From NCBI RefSeq assembly GCF_021404465.1, contig NZ_JABFTT010000010.1, forward strand, positions 1 through 64,000: DNA of 64,000 bases, given 5' to 3'. Of the stretch, positions 43,788-53,439 are shown in pieces. Origin of the DNA: Billgrantia zhangzhouensis. GTDB lineage: Bacteria; Pseudomonadota; Gammaproteobacteria; Pseudomonadales; Halomonadaceae. The stretch's first letter is position 1; each line of letters opens with the position of its first letter. The translations under genes and the position numbers were made by a program. The notes beneath the pieces are model-generated. The model was not told the origin of the DNA. It did no database searches and saw only the letters and a list, made by a program, of their open reading frames with translations.

Positions 43788-44810
43788 ATGGCTCAGACAA
43801 TCGTAGGGTTCTCGTTTAGTGTGTTGCTGGCGTTGTCCATGGCGTGGGGAGCTGCCGCACTGTGGTTTCGCTTGCCATGGGCGCGGGACAAACGACGTCT
43901 GGCCGTGGCCTGTTGGGGAACTCTTGCCCTGGGGCTGTTGCTATTGGGTTTGCGCGGGGAGTGGCTGGCGAACGCCGCTCAACTGTTGCTGATGAGCGCA
44001 CTCCTGATCTGGTGGTTTCGTTTGCGGCCCACCCACGATCGGCCTTGGTCCGATGACGTGGCCTACCTGGCTACCGGTGAGGTTCAGGACAACCAGCTGA
44101 CGCTGCATCACGTTCGCAACTTCGACTGGCGTACTCGCGACGAGGGCGTGGTGCATTGGGAAGCGCGCAGCTACGATCTGGACCGCCTGGACTCGGTCGA
44201 CATGGTCGTTTCCAGTTGGGGCCGCCCCGGGGTCGCCCATGTGATGATCTCGTTCGGCTTCGAGGGGGAGCAGTTCGTGATTTTCTCGGTAGAGGTAAGA
44301 CGCCTGAAGGGCGAGCGCTTCTCCGAGATTGGTGGTTTCTTCCGCCAATACGAGCTTGCCATCGTGGCGGCTGACGAGCGCGACGCGGTGGGCCTGCGCG
44401 CCAAGGTCCGCGGTGAACGGGTTTCACTGTTCCGCTTGACCATGTCGCGTAATGCCATGCGTTCGCTGTTGCTCGCTTATGTCGAGGAGGCGAATGCGCT
44501 GGCCGAATCCCCGCGTTTCTACAATACCATTATCGCCAACTGCACCACGCTGATCTTCGCCATGGCGCGGGAAATCGGAGCCCGCCTACCGCTGGACTAC
44601 CGTCTGCTGGTGACTGACAGGTTGCCGGGATATGCGTTCAAGGTCGGTGGGCTGTGGCCCGGGTATACGCTACCTGAACTGGAGGCGAGCGGGCGAATCG
44701 ACGAGCAGGCGTGCCAGGTGCATCGTGACCCCGCATACTCCCGGCTTATTCGCCGGAGCGTGCCGGGCTGGGCGCCTCCCGAGGAACGGCAACTAGCCCG
44801 AAACAGCTAG
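43788..44810 (+). CDS. DUF4105 (Lnb N-terminal periplasmic domain) membrane protein
   Basis: The 340-residue protein has three N-terminal membrane helices (first GFSFSVLLALSMAWGAAALW), followed by a periplasmic DUF4105 domain. HVRNFDWRT, HVMISFGFEGEQFVIFSVEVR and YNTIIANCTTLIF, with a conserved Cys, are the domain's core motifs. The fold is papain-like and related to the lacto-N-biosidase N-terminal region, so a cysteine hydrolase or transferase role in the envelope is plausible. It starts 91 bases after the aminotransferase gene and may be transcribed separately. Confidence 0.82.
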   Translation: MAQTIVGFSFSVLLALSMAWGAAALWFRLPWARDKRRLAVACWGTLALGLLLLGLRGEWLANAAQLLLMSALLIWWFRLRPTHDRPWSDDVAYLATGEVQDNQLTLHHVRNFDWRTRDEGVVHWEARSYDLDRLDSVDMVVSSWGRPGVAHVMISFGFEGEQFVIFSVEVRRLKGERFSEIGGFFRQYELAIVAADERDAVGLRAKVRGERVSLFRLTMSRNAMRSLLLAYVEEANALAESPRFYNTIIANCTTLIFAMAREIGARLPLDYRLLVTDRLPGYAFKVGGLWPGYTLPELEASGRIDEQACQVHRDPAYSRLIRRSVPGWAPPEERQLARNS

Positions 44811-44836
44811 TCCGAACCGCTAGCCACAAACAAAGA

Positions 44837-44864
44837 GCGCCACGGGCATGAGGCCTCGTGGCGC
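44837..44864. terminator. Hairpin between DUF4105 and trmJ genes
   Basis: GCGCCACG and CGTGGCGC pair perfectly, extended by a G-U and a G-C pair. It lies 27 bases after the DUF4105 stop. No T-run follows, so termination strength is uncertain. The rest of 44865-45051 shows nothing recognisable. Confidence 0.45.
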
Positions 44865-45051
44865 ATGTCTCCCTGGGCATGGTCCATCATGCCGACTTTC
44901 CTGCACCGGCTTCCTGCCCGGTCGCATCCGTGTCGCAGCTCGACAGTATCCCTTGTCTTTCCCCCTGCCGGGGCATGAGCCTTTATCTCATCGACAAGTG
45001 ACATCGCCGTGACGGCGCGGTGATAAAAGGTCGATAAAGGCATATCGAAGC

Positions 45052-45786
45052 CTAGTCGCCCGTGGCGGATTCTTCCAGCGAGCGAAGCAGGCCCCGCAGC
45101 AGCGACAGCTCCTTGCGATTGGGTTGAGCCCGGGCGAACAACGCTTGCAGCTGGGCCTCGGTGCGCGCGTGGGGCTGGGTCAGGAAACCGCTGGCTTGCA
45201 TCACCCGGCTCAGGTGAGTGTGGAAGTGGTCGAGCTGCTCTCGGGTCGGCTGGCGCTCCTCAGCCGGCCGCGAGTGGCGAAACTCGCTTTCGGGACGCAG
45301 GCGCCAAGCCTTGAACGTTTCGTAGGCGAGTACCTGAACCGCTTGGGAGAGGTTGAGGATGCCGTAATCGGGATTGGCCGGGATGCTGACCTGATGGCTG
45401 CAACAGCGAATCTCGTCATTGGTCAGCCCGAAGCGCTCGCGACCGAACACCAAGGCCACCGGATCGTCTGTCGCACGGGAGACAAGTTCACGGGCCATTG
45501 CCTCGGGTTCATCGAAGTGGGGCAGGGGCAGGCTGCGCAGCCGGGCGCTGGCCCCCACTACCTGCACGCAGTCGGCTACCGCTTCTTCCAGCGAGGTCAC
45601 CACTCGGGCACCGTCGACCACGTCCTCGGCACCGGCGGCCAGGCGCGAGGCCTCGCTATCGGGATAACAGCGTGGGTTGACCAGCACCAGGTCGGTCAGG
45701 CCCATGGTCTTCATGGCCCGTGCCGAGGCGCCGATGTTGCCGGGGTGATAGGTCTGGACGAGGACGATACGTATGTTCGATAGCAT
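45052..45786 (-). CDS. trmJ: tRNA (cytidine/uridine-32-2'-O)-methyltransferase TrmJ
   Basis: The 244-residue SPOUT methyltransferase uses AdoMet to methylate the ribose of nucleotide 32 in tRNA. NIGASARAMKTMGL near residue 17, VFGRERFGLTNDEI (motif 2) and ILNLSQAVQVLAYE (motif 3, trefoil knot) are present. The C-terminal extension of about 80 residues (REQLDHFHTHLSRVM) is characteristic of TrmJ rather than TrmL. It is transcribed alone, downstream of no visible partner. Confidence 0.93.
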   Translation of the reverse strand: MLSNIRIVLVQTYHPGNIGASARAMKTMGLTDLVLVNPRCYPDSEASRLAAGAEDVVDGARVVTSLEEAVADCVQVVGASARLRSLPLPHFDEPEAMARELVSRATDDPVALVFGRERFGLTNDEIRCCSHQVSIPANPDYGILNLSQAVQVLAYETFKAWRLRPESEFRHSRPAEERQPTREQLDHFHTHLSRVMQASGFLTQPHARTEAQLQALFARAQPNRKELSLLRGLLRSLEESATGD

Positions 45787-45825
45787 CTGGACGTTCTGTG
45801 CCGGAAAACGGTGGGTAGGTACTTT

Positions 45826-45846
45826 GGGCTACGGGCTACGGGCTAC
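45826..45846. repeat. Three tandem copies of a 7-bp unit
   Basis: GGGCTAC occurs three times in tandem at 45826-45846, followed by GGGC. It lies in the intergenic space between trmJ and the groL terminator, upstream of trmJ. It may vary in copy number. Confidence 0.6.
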
Positions 45847-45915
45847 GGGCGGCAGCAGGAAGCGTAAGCCGCAGGGTGCGGAAATCGCAAGGTAAGGTAC
45901 CCTCCGGCCAAACAA

Positions 45916-45943
45916 AACCCCTGCCGGTTTCCCGGCAGGGGTT
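45916..45943 (-). terminator. Intrinsic terminator of groSL
   Basis: A perfect 12-bp stem, AACCCCTGCCGG with CCGGCAGGGGTT, closes a 4-base loop. On the minus strand it is followed by TTGTTTGG after two As, a T-rich tail. It lies 37 bases beyond the groL stop. Confidence 0.8.
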
Positions 45944-45979
45944 GAGTCAGGCGGGTGCCTGGAGTTGGTCAGGGTCGGC

Positions 45980-47629
<1,650 letters not shown>

Positions 47630-47685
47630 TTACTTCCTGTGAGTTCGTGAACGTCTTATGGGAACGGAGTAAATTCGCGGCGTGC

Positions 47686-47979
47686 TTAGCCTTCGACCAC
47701 GGCGAGAATATCGGACTCGCTCATGATCAGGACTTCCTCGCCATCGATCTTCTGCTTCTCGACGCCAAAGCCTTCTTTGAAGATCACGGTATCGCCGACC
47801 TTGACGTCCAAGGGGCGCACATCACCGTTGTCGAGAATCCGACCGTTACCGACGGCGAGGATTTCGCCACGAGTCGGCTTTTCCTGGGCGTTGCCCGGAA
47901 GCACGATGCCGCCAGCGGTTTTCTGCTCTTCTTCAACGCGACGGACGACGACGCGATCGTGCAAGGGACGGATGTTCAT
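47686..47979 (-). CDS. groS: Co-chaperonin GroES
   Basis: The 97-residue protein forms the heptameric lid of Gro[18 protein letters not shown] at the start, the mobile-loop segment [15 protein letters not shown] that docks on GroEL, and [12 protein letters not shown] are all typical. Length is standard. It is first in the groSL operon and sits behind a structured leader of about 140 bases. Confidence 0.98.
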   Translation of the reverse strand: MNIRPLHDRVVVRRVEEEQKTAGGIVLPGNAQEKPTRGEILAVGNGRILDNGDVRPLDVKVGDTVIFKEGFGVEKQKIDGEEVLIMSESDILAVVEG

Positions 47980-48128
47980 TGCTCACGTTCTCCTGATGGT
48001 CAGTGGTGCCATGCGAGCATGGCGGTTTCATCATTGCCTTCCGGTTGGCCCGGAAGGTGGAGGCGAGGACGCCTTCCTGGTCAAAGGCGCCGAGCGTTGC
48101 TCGGCACCACAGCCTGGTGCTGACCGTG

Positions 48129-48156
48129 AAATGGGGCCAGGCAAAACCCTTTCAAG
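48129..48156 (-). promoter_or_regulatory. Sigma-32 heat-shock promoter of groSL
   Basis: On the minus strand, CTTGAAA (48150-48156) and CCCCATTT (48129-48136) are separated by 13 bases. Both are exact matches to the E. coli RpoH consensus. Transcription should begin near 48122, leaving a 5' leader of about 140 bases that contains two stable hairpins (48037-48057 and 48089-48105). Confidence 0.85.
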
Positions 48157-48205
48157 GGCCAGCAGTAAAAAAATTTCACCGCGCAGCGCAGACGTCAGCG
48201 GTCGG

Positions 48206-48718
48206 CTACCGGCGCGGTTCGTCACGACCGATGAAATCGCCTTCCAGCGGTTCCCCGTGTTCGCTGGTGCGCTGGCCTTCGGAGCCCTCCCGTGCGTAAG
48301 ATTCTTCCTGGTTCCAGTCGTTGCCTTGGTGCCTCTCCCGAGAGGGGCCCCGGTAGGCCATACCAAGCAGGCGAAGATTCGCCAGTGCCAAAAGACGAGC
48401 CAGCAGCCGACGTGCACCAGGCACGACACACAGCAGGCCGAGCGCATCGGAAAGGAAGCCGGGAGCGAGCATCAGGGCGCCGCCGAAGATCAGTGCCGCG
48501 CCGGTCAGCAATTCACTCGAGGGGAGTTCGCCCTGCGCCATGCGCTGTCGAGCGCGAGCCAGCGTGGCGGTGCCTTCCTGGCGGATCAGGTAGAGCCCTA
48601 TGAACCCGGTAGTGAGTACCATGACCAGGGTGGGCAGGAGACCGATTTGGCCGCCAATGGAAAAGAGCACGATGAAGTCGAGCAGGGTGAAAAGCGAGAT
48701 GAAGAACAGTAACGGCAT
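48206..48718 (-). CDS. fxsA: FxsA family membrane protein
   Basis: The 170-residue protein has the FxsA core: two N-terminal membrane helices (LLFFISLFTLLDFIVLFSIG, VMVLTTGFIGLYLIRQEG), ARARQRMAQGELP, and two more helices (ALIFGGALMLAPGFLSDALG). FxsA (suppressor of F exclusion of T7) interacts with phage-exclusion functions when overproduced. The C-terminal 45 residues are hydrophilic and poorly conserved. It stands directly upstream of the groSL promoter, a neighbourhood shared by many gammaproteobacteria. Confidence 0.9.
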   Translation of the reverse strand: MPLLFFISLFTLLDFIVLFSIGGQIGLLPTLVMVLTTGFIGLYLIRQEGTATLARARQRMAQGELPSSELLTGAALIFGGALMLAPGFLSDALGLLCVVPGARRLLARLLALANLRLLGMAYRGPSRERHQGNDWNQEESYAREGSEGQRTSEHGEPLEGDFIGRDEPRR

Positions 48719-48952
48719 GACGGCTCCGGAAAAGACGGTTCGTTCATCATGGGGGCGAGAAGGGGAAATTCAAGCGGCAGGCCACTCCGATAGAGATTCG
48801 TGATACGCTTGTGCTGCGCTGCACAAAAATCGTCTCCGGCGCTAAAGTCGATTGAGACGTGTGCTGAACAAACGAGGGACGAGGCCGATGGAGAAGAGGC
48901 TGGCGGTATCCGGGCCCGCATCTTCCGATTATCACTCTATTGGGGACAGCGA

Positions 48953-49714
48953 ATGAAACTGGACAAGAGCGTAATAGCCATTACCGGCGGAGCCCGCGGC
49001 CTTGGTTTTGCCATGGCGCGTCGCTTGGGTCGCCAGGGTGCCACGCTGGCACTGATGGACCTGGATACCGATGCGTTGGACAAGGCTGTCTCCACGCTGC
49101 ATGCGGAAGGCATCGAGGCAGGCGCGTTCCGGCTCAACGTGGCGAATGAAACATCCGTGAAGCAGGCCTTTGGCGACGTGGCCGCGTCGCTTGGGCCGGT
49201 TGCCGGCCTGGTCAACAACGCCGGCATCCTGCGCGATGCCCTGCTGGTGAAGGCCAAGGAGGGCAAGGTGGAGAAGACCATGTCGCTCGAACAGTGGCAG
49301 TCGGTCATCGACGTCAACCTCACCGGGGTCTTCCTGTGCGGGCGTGAGGCGGCCAGCCAGATGGTCGAGGCCAATCAGGGTGGCGTCATCGTCAATATAT
49401 CGAGCATCTCCCGCGCCGGCAACATGGGGCAGAGCAACTACGCAGCCGCCAAGGCGGCGGTGGTCGCGCTTACCACGACCTGGGCCAAGGAACTGGCGCG
49501 CTATGGGATCCGTGTGGGGGCGGTGGCGCCGGGCTTCATCGAAACCGACATGACCGCTTCGATGCGTGAGGACATGCTCGAGAAACTGGCGGCGGGCGTG
49601 CCGCTCAAGCGCTTGGGCAATCCGGACCACATTGCCCAGAGCGTGGCCTTCATCTTCGAGAACGATTATTTCACTGGCCGCGTGATCGAATGTGACGGTG
49701 GGCTGCGCCTGTAG
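48953..49714 (+). CDS. Short-chain dehydrogenase/reductase, FabG-like
   Basis: The 253-residue enzyme has the classical SDR fold: [10 protein letters not shown] cofactor loop near 11-20, NNAGILRD, catalytic Ser in NISSIS, and YAAAKAAV with the catalytic Tyr and Lys near residue 160. [10 protein letters not shown] follows. A segment [12 protein letters not shown] around 98-110 is inserted relative to most FabG proteins, and [18 protein letters not shown] closes the fold. The substrate is probably a 3-oxoacyl thioester or related ketone. The start at 48953 follows GGGGACAG; the upstream in-frame extension is discarded. Confidence 0.88.
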   Translation: MKLDKSVIAITGGARGLGFAMARRLGRQGATLALMDLDTDALDKAVSTLHAEGIEAGAFRLNVANETSVKQAFGDVAASLGPVAGLVNNAGILRDALLVKAKEGKVEKTMSLEQWQSVIDVNLTGVFLCGREAASQMVEANQGGVIVNISSISRAGNMGQSNYAAAKAAVVALTTTWAKELARYGIRVGAVAPGFIETDMTASMREDMLEKLAAGVPLKRLGNPDHIAQSVAFIFENDYFTGRVIECDGGLRL

Positions 49715-49760
49715 ACAGGAGACAGGTTCCAGCAATAGAGAACCCCTGCCATGCCAATGA

Positions 49761-49791
49761 CAACGAGGCCGGCGAAATGCCGGCCTCGTTG
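49761..49791. terminator. Bidirectional intrinsic terminator
   Basis: A perfect 13-bp stem, CAACGAGGCCGGC with GCCGGCCTCGTTG, closes a 5-base loop. TGTTGTG follows on the plus strand. It separates the convergent SDR and ComEA-like genes. Confidence 0.7.
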
Positions 49792-49827
49792 TGTTGTGCC
49801 TGGATCTCTCCAGAAAGCGACTGATCG

Positions 49828-50097
49828 CTACTGGAACGTGACCTGATCGCGGAAACTGTCCACGGTGGCTGGCCCGATACCGCTGACCTGGGTTAGGTCC
49901 TCGGCGCTCTCGAAATTGCCGTTGGCTTCGCGGTATTCGATGATCGCCTGGGCCCGGCTCGGGCCGACGCCCGGCAGTTCGGTGAGCAATTCCGCATCGG
50001 CGGTGTTGACGTTGATCGGTGCTACGTCCTGAGCCATGGCCAGTGAGCCGAAACTCAGTGCCAGCGCCAGCAAGGTTGCCTTGATGACTCCCTTCAT
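49828..50097 (-). CDS. ComEA-like helix-hairpin-helix protein
   Basis: The 89-residue protein has a signal peptide (LLALALSFGSLAMAQ, cleavage near AMA-QD) and then two helix-hairpin-helix motifs, LLTELPGVGPSRAQAII and LTQVSGIGPATVDSF, after the INVNTADAE opening. This is the short ComEA form, which binds double-stranded DNA in the periplasm during natural transformation. The gene stands alone, so a link with competence is inferred. The region 50098-50302 upstream shows no further gene. Confidence 0.9.
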   Translation of the reverse strand: MKGVIKATLLALALSFGSLAMAQDVAPINVNTADAELLTELPGVGPSRAQAIIEYREANGNFESAEDLTQVSGIGPATVDSFRDQVTFQ

Positions 50098-50302
50098 TTC
50101 GTAAATCCCCTTTGTGATGATTTGCTTTGCAGTGCGGGAGACGTGTGTCGTCTCGCTTTTTCAAGCTAAACGAATCCGAGGGGTGAGAGGATAGGTATAT
50201 TACCATTCTCTTTGTAAGAAAAAGCCGATGGTTTGCCGCAGTGATTCGCCCGACGGCTTGTGAGCCTATCGTGACAGGGGGTGGCGAGCCGGGTGGAAAA
50301 AG

Positions 50303-50328
50303 CGCCCGGTACCTTGAGGGACCGGGCG
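50303..50328 (-). terminator. Intrinsic terminator of phhAB
   Basis: CGCCCGGT and ACCGGGCG pair perfectly around a 10-base loop. On the minus strand the stem is followed by CTTTTTCC. It lies 12 bases beyond the phhB stop. Confidence 0.75.
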
Positions 50329-50339
50329 ATTGTTGTCGA

Positions 50340-50687
50340 TCAGTGGCTCTCGTCGGCGACCTTGTCGGTACGCGCGGCGAGAATGAAGTCATTCTTGTGC
50401 AGGCCCTTCATCTCGTGCGACCACCAGGTCACGGTGACCTTGCCCCATTCCGTCAGCAGGGCCGGGTGATGTCCCGCTTCTTCGGCAATCTCGCCAACCC
50501 GGTTGGTGAAGGCCAGCGCCTGCTTGAAGTTGCGAAACTTGAACACGCGCTCGAGCTGCTTGATGCCGTTGCGCTCGACCAGGCTCCAACCGGGGATATC
50601 CTGCGTGAGCGTTTCGATCTCGCTGTTGCTGACGTGGGGGGCGTCCCAACTGCATGCTTCACATTGCTGCTCGGATAGTTGGCTCAT
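50340..50687 (-). CDS. phhB: Pterin-4a-carbinolamine dehydratase
   Basis: The 115-residue enzyme dehydrates 4a-hydroxytetrahydropterin so the cofactor of phenylalanine hydroxylase can be recycled. [21 protein letters not shown] (split at AGHHPALL and VTVTWWSH) carries the catalytic His pair and the Trp of the PCD family, and [17 protein letters not shown] lies in the first helix. It follows phhA by 52 bases in the same direction. Confidence 0.95.
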   Translation of the reverse strand: MSQLSEQQCEACSWDAPHVSNSEIETLTQDIPGWSLVERNGIKQLERVFKFRNFKQALAFTNRVGEIAEEAGHHPALLTEWGKVTVTWWSHEMKGLHKNDFILAARTDKVADESH

Positions 50688-50739
50688 ACTTGTTCCTCAT
50701 CGGAGTGTTGTTGGTTTCGGGCGGGGATGATCGTTGTGT

Positions 50740-51576
50740 TCAGGCTTTTGCCTTTGCGGCTTTCGGGGCCGGTTTGAAGCGGGGGGCGTGCAGGCCCAGC
50801 TCCATGGCCCGGTGCACCATGCCCATGATGTCCTGCTGGGAAAGCTCGTGCAGGGTGGAGAGTTCGTCAAGCACGTAGTAGAGCGGCTGTAGGATGTCGA
50901 TTCGATAGGGCGTGCGCAGGGCCTCGATGGGGTCGAACGGCAAATGCTCAGGCACGTCCGACAACGCATGCAGGGTCTCCTTGGGTGAGGAGATGATGCC
51001 GCCGCCATAGATGCGCCGTCCGGCAGGGGTGTCCACCAGGCCGAACTCGACGGTCATCCAGTAGAGCCGTGCCAGGTAGACCCGCTCCTTGGGCCCGGCA
51101 GCAAGGCCGAGGCGACCATAGGTGGCGGTGAATTCGGCGAAGGCCGGATTGGTGAGCATCGGGCAGTGGCCGAATATCTCGTGGAAGATGTCCGGCTCCT
51201 TGAGATAGTCGAGTTCCTCCGGGGTGCGAATGAAGGTGGCCACCGGGAAGCGCCGGTTGGCCAGCAGCTCGAAGAAGGTATCGAAAGGTATCAACGCCGG
51301 AACCTGAGCGGTCTGCCAGCCGGTGGCGGCGTGCAGCACGCGGTCGATATCGGCGAGCTGTGGGATACGATCCTCGGGCAGGGCCAGTCGCTCCAGGCCG
51401 TCGAGATACTCCTGACAGACGCGTCCCTCCAGCATGCCGAGCTGACGCTGCATCAGCGTGTGCCAAGTGACGTTGTCCTGTTCGGGCCAGTCGATGAAGC
51501 CGCTGTCGTCGGGTAGGCGTGCGCGATAGCCGGTCTTGCTGGCCACGTCGCTGAGAGTCGGGGAGGATGACGTCAT
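50740..51576 (-). CDS. phhA: Phenylalanine 4-monooxygenase
   Basis: The 278-residue iron enzyme turns phenylalanine into tyrosine with tetrahydropterin and O2. HEIFGH at 132-137 supplies two iron His ligands, and the Glu of YWMTVEFGLV supplies the third. RRIYGGGIISSPKE and RTPYRIDILQPLYYV are canonical. Length matches bacterial monomeric PAH (about 265-300). It is divergent from phhR, with candidate PhhR boxes in the 300-bp gap. Confidence 0.96.
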   Translation of the reverse strand: MTSSSPTLSDVASKTGYRARLPDDSGFIDWPEQDNVTWHTLMQRQLGMLEGRVCQEYLDGLERLALPEDRIPQLADIDRVLHAATGWQTAQVPALIPFDTFFELLANRRFPVATFIRTPEELDYLKEPDIFHEIFGHCPMLTNPAFAEFTATYGRLGLAAGPKERVYLARLYWMTVEFGLVDTPAGRRIYGGGIISSPKETLHALSDVPEHLPFDPIEALRTPYRIDILQPLYYVLDELSTLHELSQQDIMGMVHRAMELGLHAPRFKPAPKAAKAKA

Positions 51577-51697
51577 GGCTGTCTCCGGTCGGCGGATCTT
51601 GTGTTTGTCTTGCGAACCTTCGACCCGAGTCTAGGGCAGCGAATTCTCGTTTCGGCCGGCGAAGAGGCGCTGCCAGAGGTCGAACAGGGGGCAGCCA

Positions 51698-51798
51698 TGT
51701 AAAGAAATCCTGACGATTCATTCCTCTGTCGTGCCGTTACCCATCGATCTGAGACGGTTGCCCCTTTGTGCCCGTCTAGCCGTCACGTTATCTTTACA
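51698..51798. promoter_or_regulatory. Two weak TyrR/PhhR-box-like sites between phhA and phhR
   Basis: The TyrR/PhhR consensus is TGTAAA-N6-TTTACA. Site 1 (51698-51715) has a perfect left half, TGTAAA, and a CTGACG right half. Site 2 (51781-51798) has CGTCAC on the left and a perfect right half, TTTACA. The two are mirror-like, each with one strong half. They suit control of phhA and autoregulation of phhR. Confidence 0.5.
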
Positions 51799-51876
51799 GC
51801 CGAGTCACGTCGCCTTGACGTATTTTGCTGCTGGCACGACCAGCTGCGCTTCGATCATGCCGTAGGGGCCAGGCCC

Positions 51877-53439
51877 ATGAGATTGAGGTTTCACTGCCAG
51901 AACCGCATCGGCATTCTGCGCGACATCGTTTCGCATTTCGTCGACTACGGCCTCAACGTGGCACGTGGCGAAGTGGGTGGTGAGCATGGCAATGCCATCT
52001 ATCTGCACATCCCCAATTTGCTCAATGCGCAGCTGGCTACGCTGAAACCGGAGCTGGAGGCGGTCCCAGGCGTATTCGGTGTACGCCGGGTCAGCCTGAT
52101 GCCTAGCGAGCGGCGCCACCTCGAACTCGATGCGCTGCTGTCGTCGCTCTCCGACCCGGTGATGTCGATCGACATGGAGGGGCATATCGTGGCCGCCAAC
52201 CGTGCCGCTGGGCAGTTGCTCGGGGTGCGTATCGACGAGGTGCCGGGGCTGTCGCTCAACCGCTACCTGCCCGACGTGGATCTGCCGGCGTTGATTCGGC
52301 GCAACAATGCGCGGGTCAACGGCCTGCGCATCAAGTTGCGCGATGCGACCTTCCTCGCCGACATCGCGCCGCTGCACCGCGAGCACCACGATGACGTGGC
52401 CTCCCTGGCCGGTGCCGTGGTGACCCTGCACAGTGCCGACCGGATCGGCGAGCGCATCTATCAGGTGCAGCGCCAGGAGCTGCGTGGCTTCGATGCGCTG
52501 TTCCAGGCGAGCCCTCGGCTGGCCGCGCTGATCCGCGAGGCGCGACGTATGGCGCCGTTGGACGCGCCGCTGCTGATCCACGGCGAGACCGGAACCGGCA
52601 AGGAGCTACTGGCGCGAGCGTGTCATCTGGCCAGCGCCCGGGGCCAGGCGCCGTTCATGGCACTCAATTGTGCCGGCCTGCCGGAGTCGATGGCCGAAAC
52701 GGAGCTATTCGGCTATGCACCGGGCGCCTTCGAGGGGGCTCGCCCCGAGGGCAAGCTCGGGCTGCTGGAGATGACCGCGGGCGGTACCATCTTCCTCGAC
52801 GAGGTGGGGGAGATGAGCCCGCGGTTACAAGTCAAGCTGCTGCGCTTCCTGCAGGACGGCGGTTTTCGCCGGGTGGGCAGCGACGATGAGACCTACCTCG
52901 ACGTGCGGGTGATCTGTGCCACCCAGCAGGACCTGCCCAAACTGTGTGCCGAAGGCCTCTTCCGGCAGGATCTCTACCACCGGCTCAACGTGCTGTCGTT
53001 GACGGTGCCACCGCTGCGCGATTGTCTCGATGGCATCGAGGCCATGGCGCTGCACTTCATCGATCGCGCCGCTCGCCAGATCGGCTGTCGCATGCCTTCG
53101 CTCTCACCCGCAGCGCTGGCCAGGCTCTCCACCTATCACTGGCCCGGCAACGTGCGCCAGTTGGAGAACGTGCTGTTCCAGGCGGTATCGCTGTGCGAGG
53201 GCGATGCCATCGAACCCTCGCACCTGCGTCTGCCGGACGTGGGCGAGGCGCCGGGCCTCGCGGGGATCGATCTGGACGGCAGCTTGGCCGATATCATGAG
53301 TGACGTGGAGCGCCGCGTGCTGGCGGCGCTCTATCCGCAATACCCGTCCAGCCGACAACTGGCCAAGCGCCTCGGGGTGTCGCACACCACCATTGCCAAC
53401 AAGTTGCGTAGCTACGGCATCGGCGCCGCCGACGCCTGA
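51877..53439 (+). CDS. phhR: TyrR/PhhR-type regulator of aromatic amino acid metabolism
   Basis: The 520-residue protein has an N-terminal ACT domain (RLRFHCQNRIGILRDIVS), a PAS domain at about 80-190, an AAA+ domain with Walker A GETGTGKELLAR and Walker B TIFLDEVGEM, and a C-terminal HTH (SSRQLAKRLGVSHTTIANKL). The sigma-54 contact loop is replaced (GAFEGA instead of GAFTGA), as in TyrR/PhhR proteins that work with sigma-70. The start at 51877 matches the ACT domain; the longer upstream frame is discarded. Its 3' end overlaps the convergent recQ-like gene by 28 bases. Confidence 0.92.
   Translation: MRLRFHCQNRIGILRDIVSHFVDYGLNVARGEVGGEHGNAIYLHIPNLLNAQLATLKPELEAVPGVFGVRRVSLMPSERRHLELDALLSSLSDPVMSIDMEGHIVAANRAAGQLLGVRIDEVPGLSLNRYLPDVDLPALIRRNNARVNGLRIKLRDATFLADIAPLHREHHDDVASLAGAVVTLHSADRIGERIYQVQRQELRGFDALFQASPRLAALIREARRMAPLDAPLLIHGETGTGKELLARACHLASARGQAPFMALNCAGLPESMAETELFGYAPGAFEGARPEGKLGLLEMTAGGTIFLDEVGEMSPRLQVKLLRFLQDGGFRRVGSDDETYLDVRVICATQQDLPKLCAEGLFRQDLYHRLNVLSLTVPPLRDCLDGIEAMALHFIDRAARQIGCRMPSLSPAALARLSTYHWPGNVRQLENVLFQAVSLCEGDAIEPSHLRLPDVGEAPGLAGIDLDGSLADIMSDVERRVLAALYPQYPSSRQLAKRLGVSHTTIANKLRSYGIGAADA

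Noticed and set aside
45826..45846. CRISPR-like or phase-variation repeat
   Set aside because: Only three 7-bp units without spacers, located outside coding sequence and not in a clear promoter.
50098..50302. Possible small gene upstream of the ComEA-like gene
   Set aside because: No frame with a start, ribosome site and sensible codon use was found. The stretch is somewhat AT-rich and probably holds the promoter of the ComEA-like gene.
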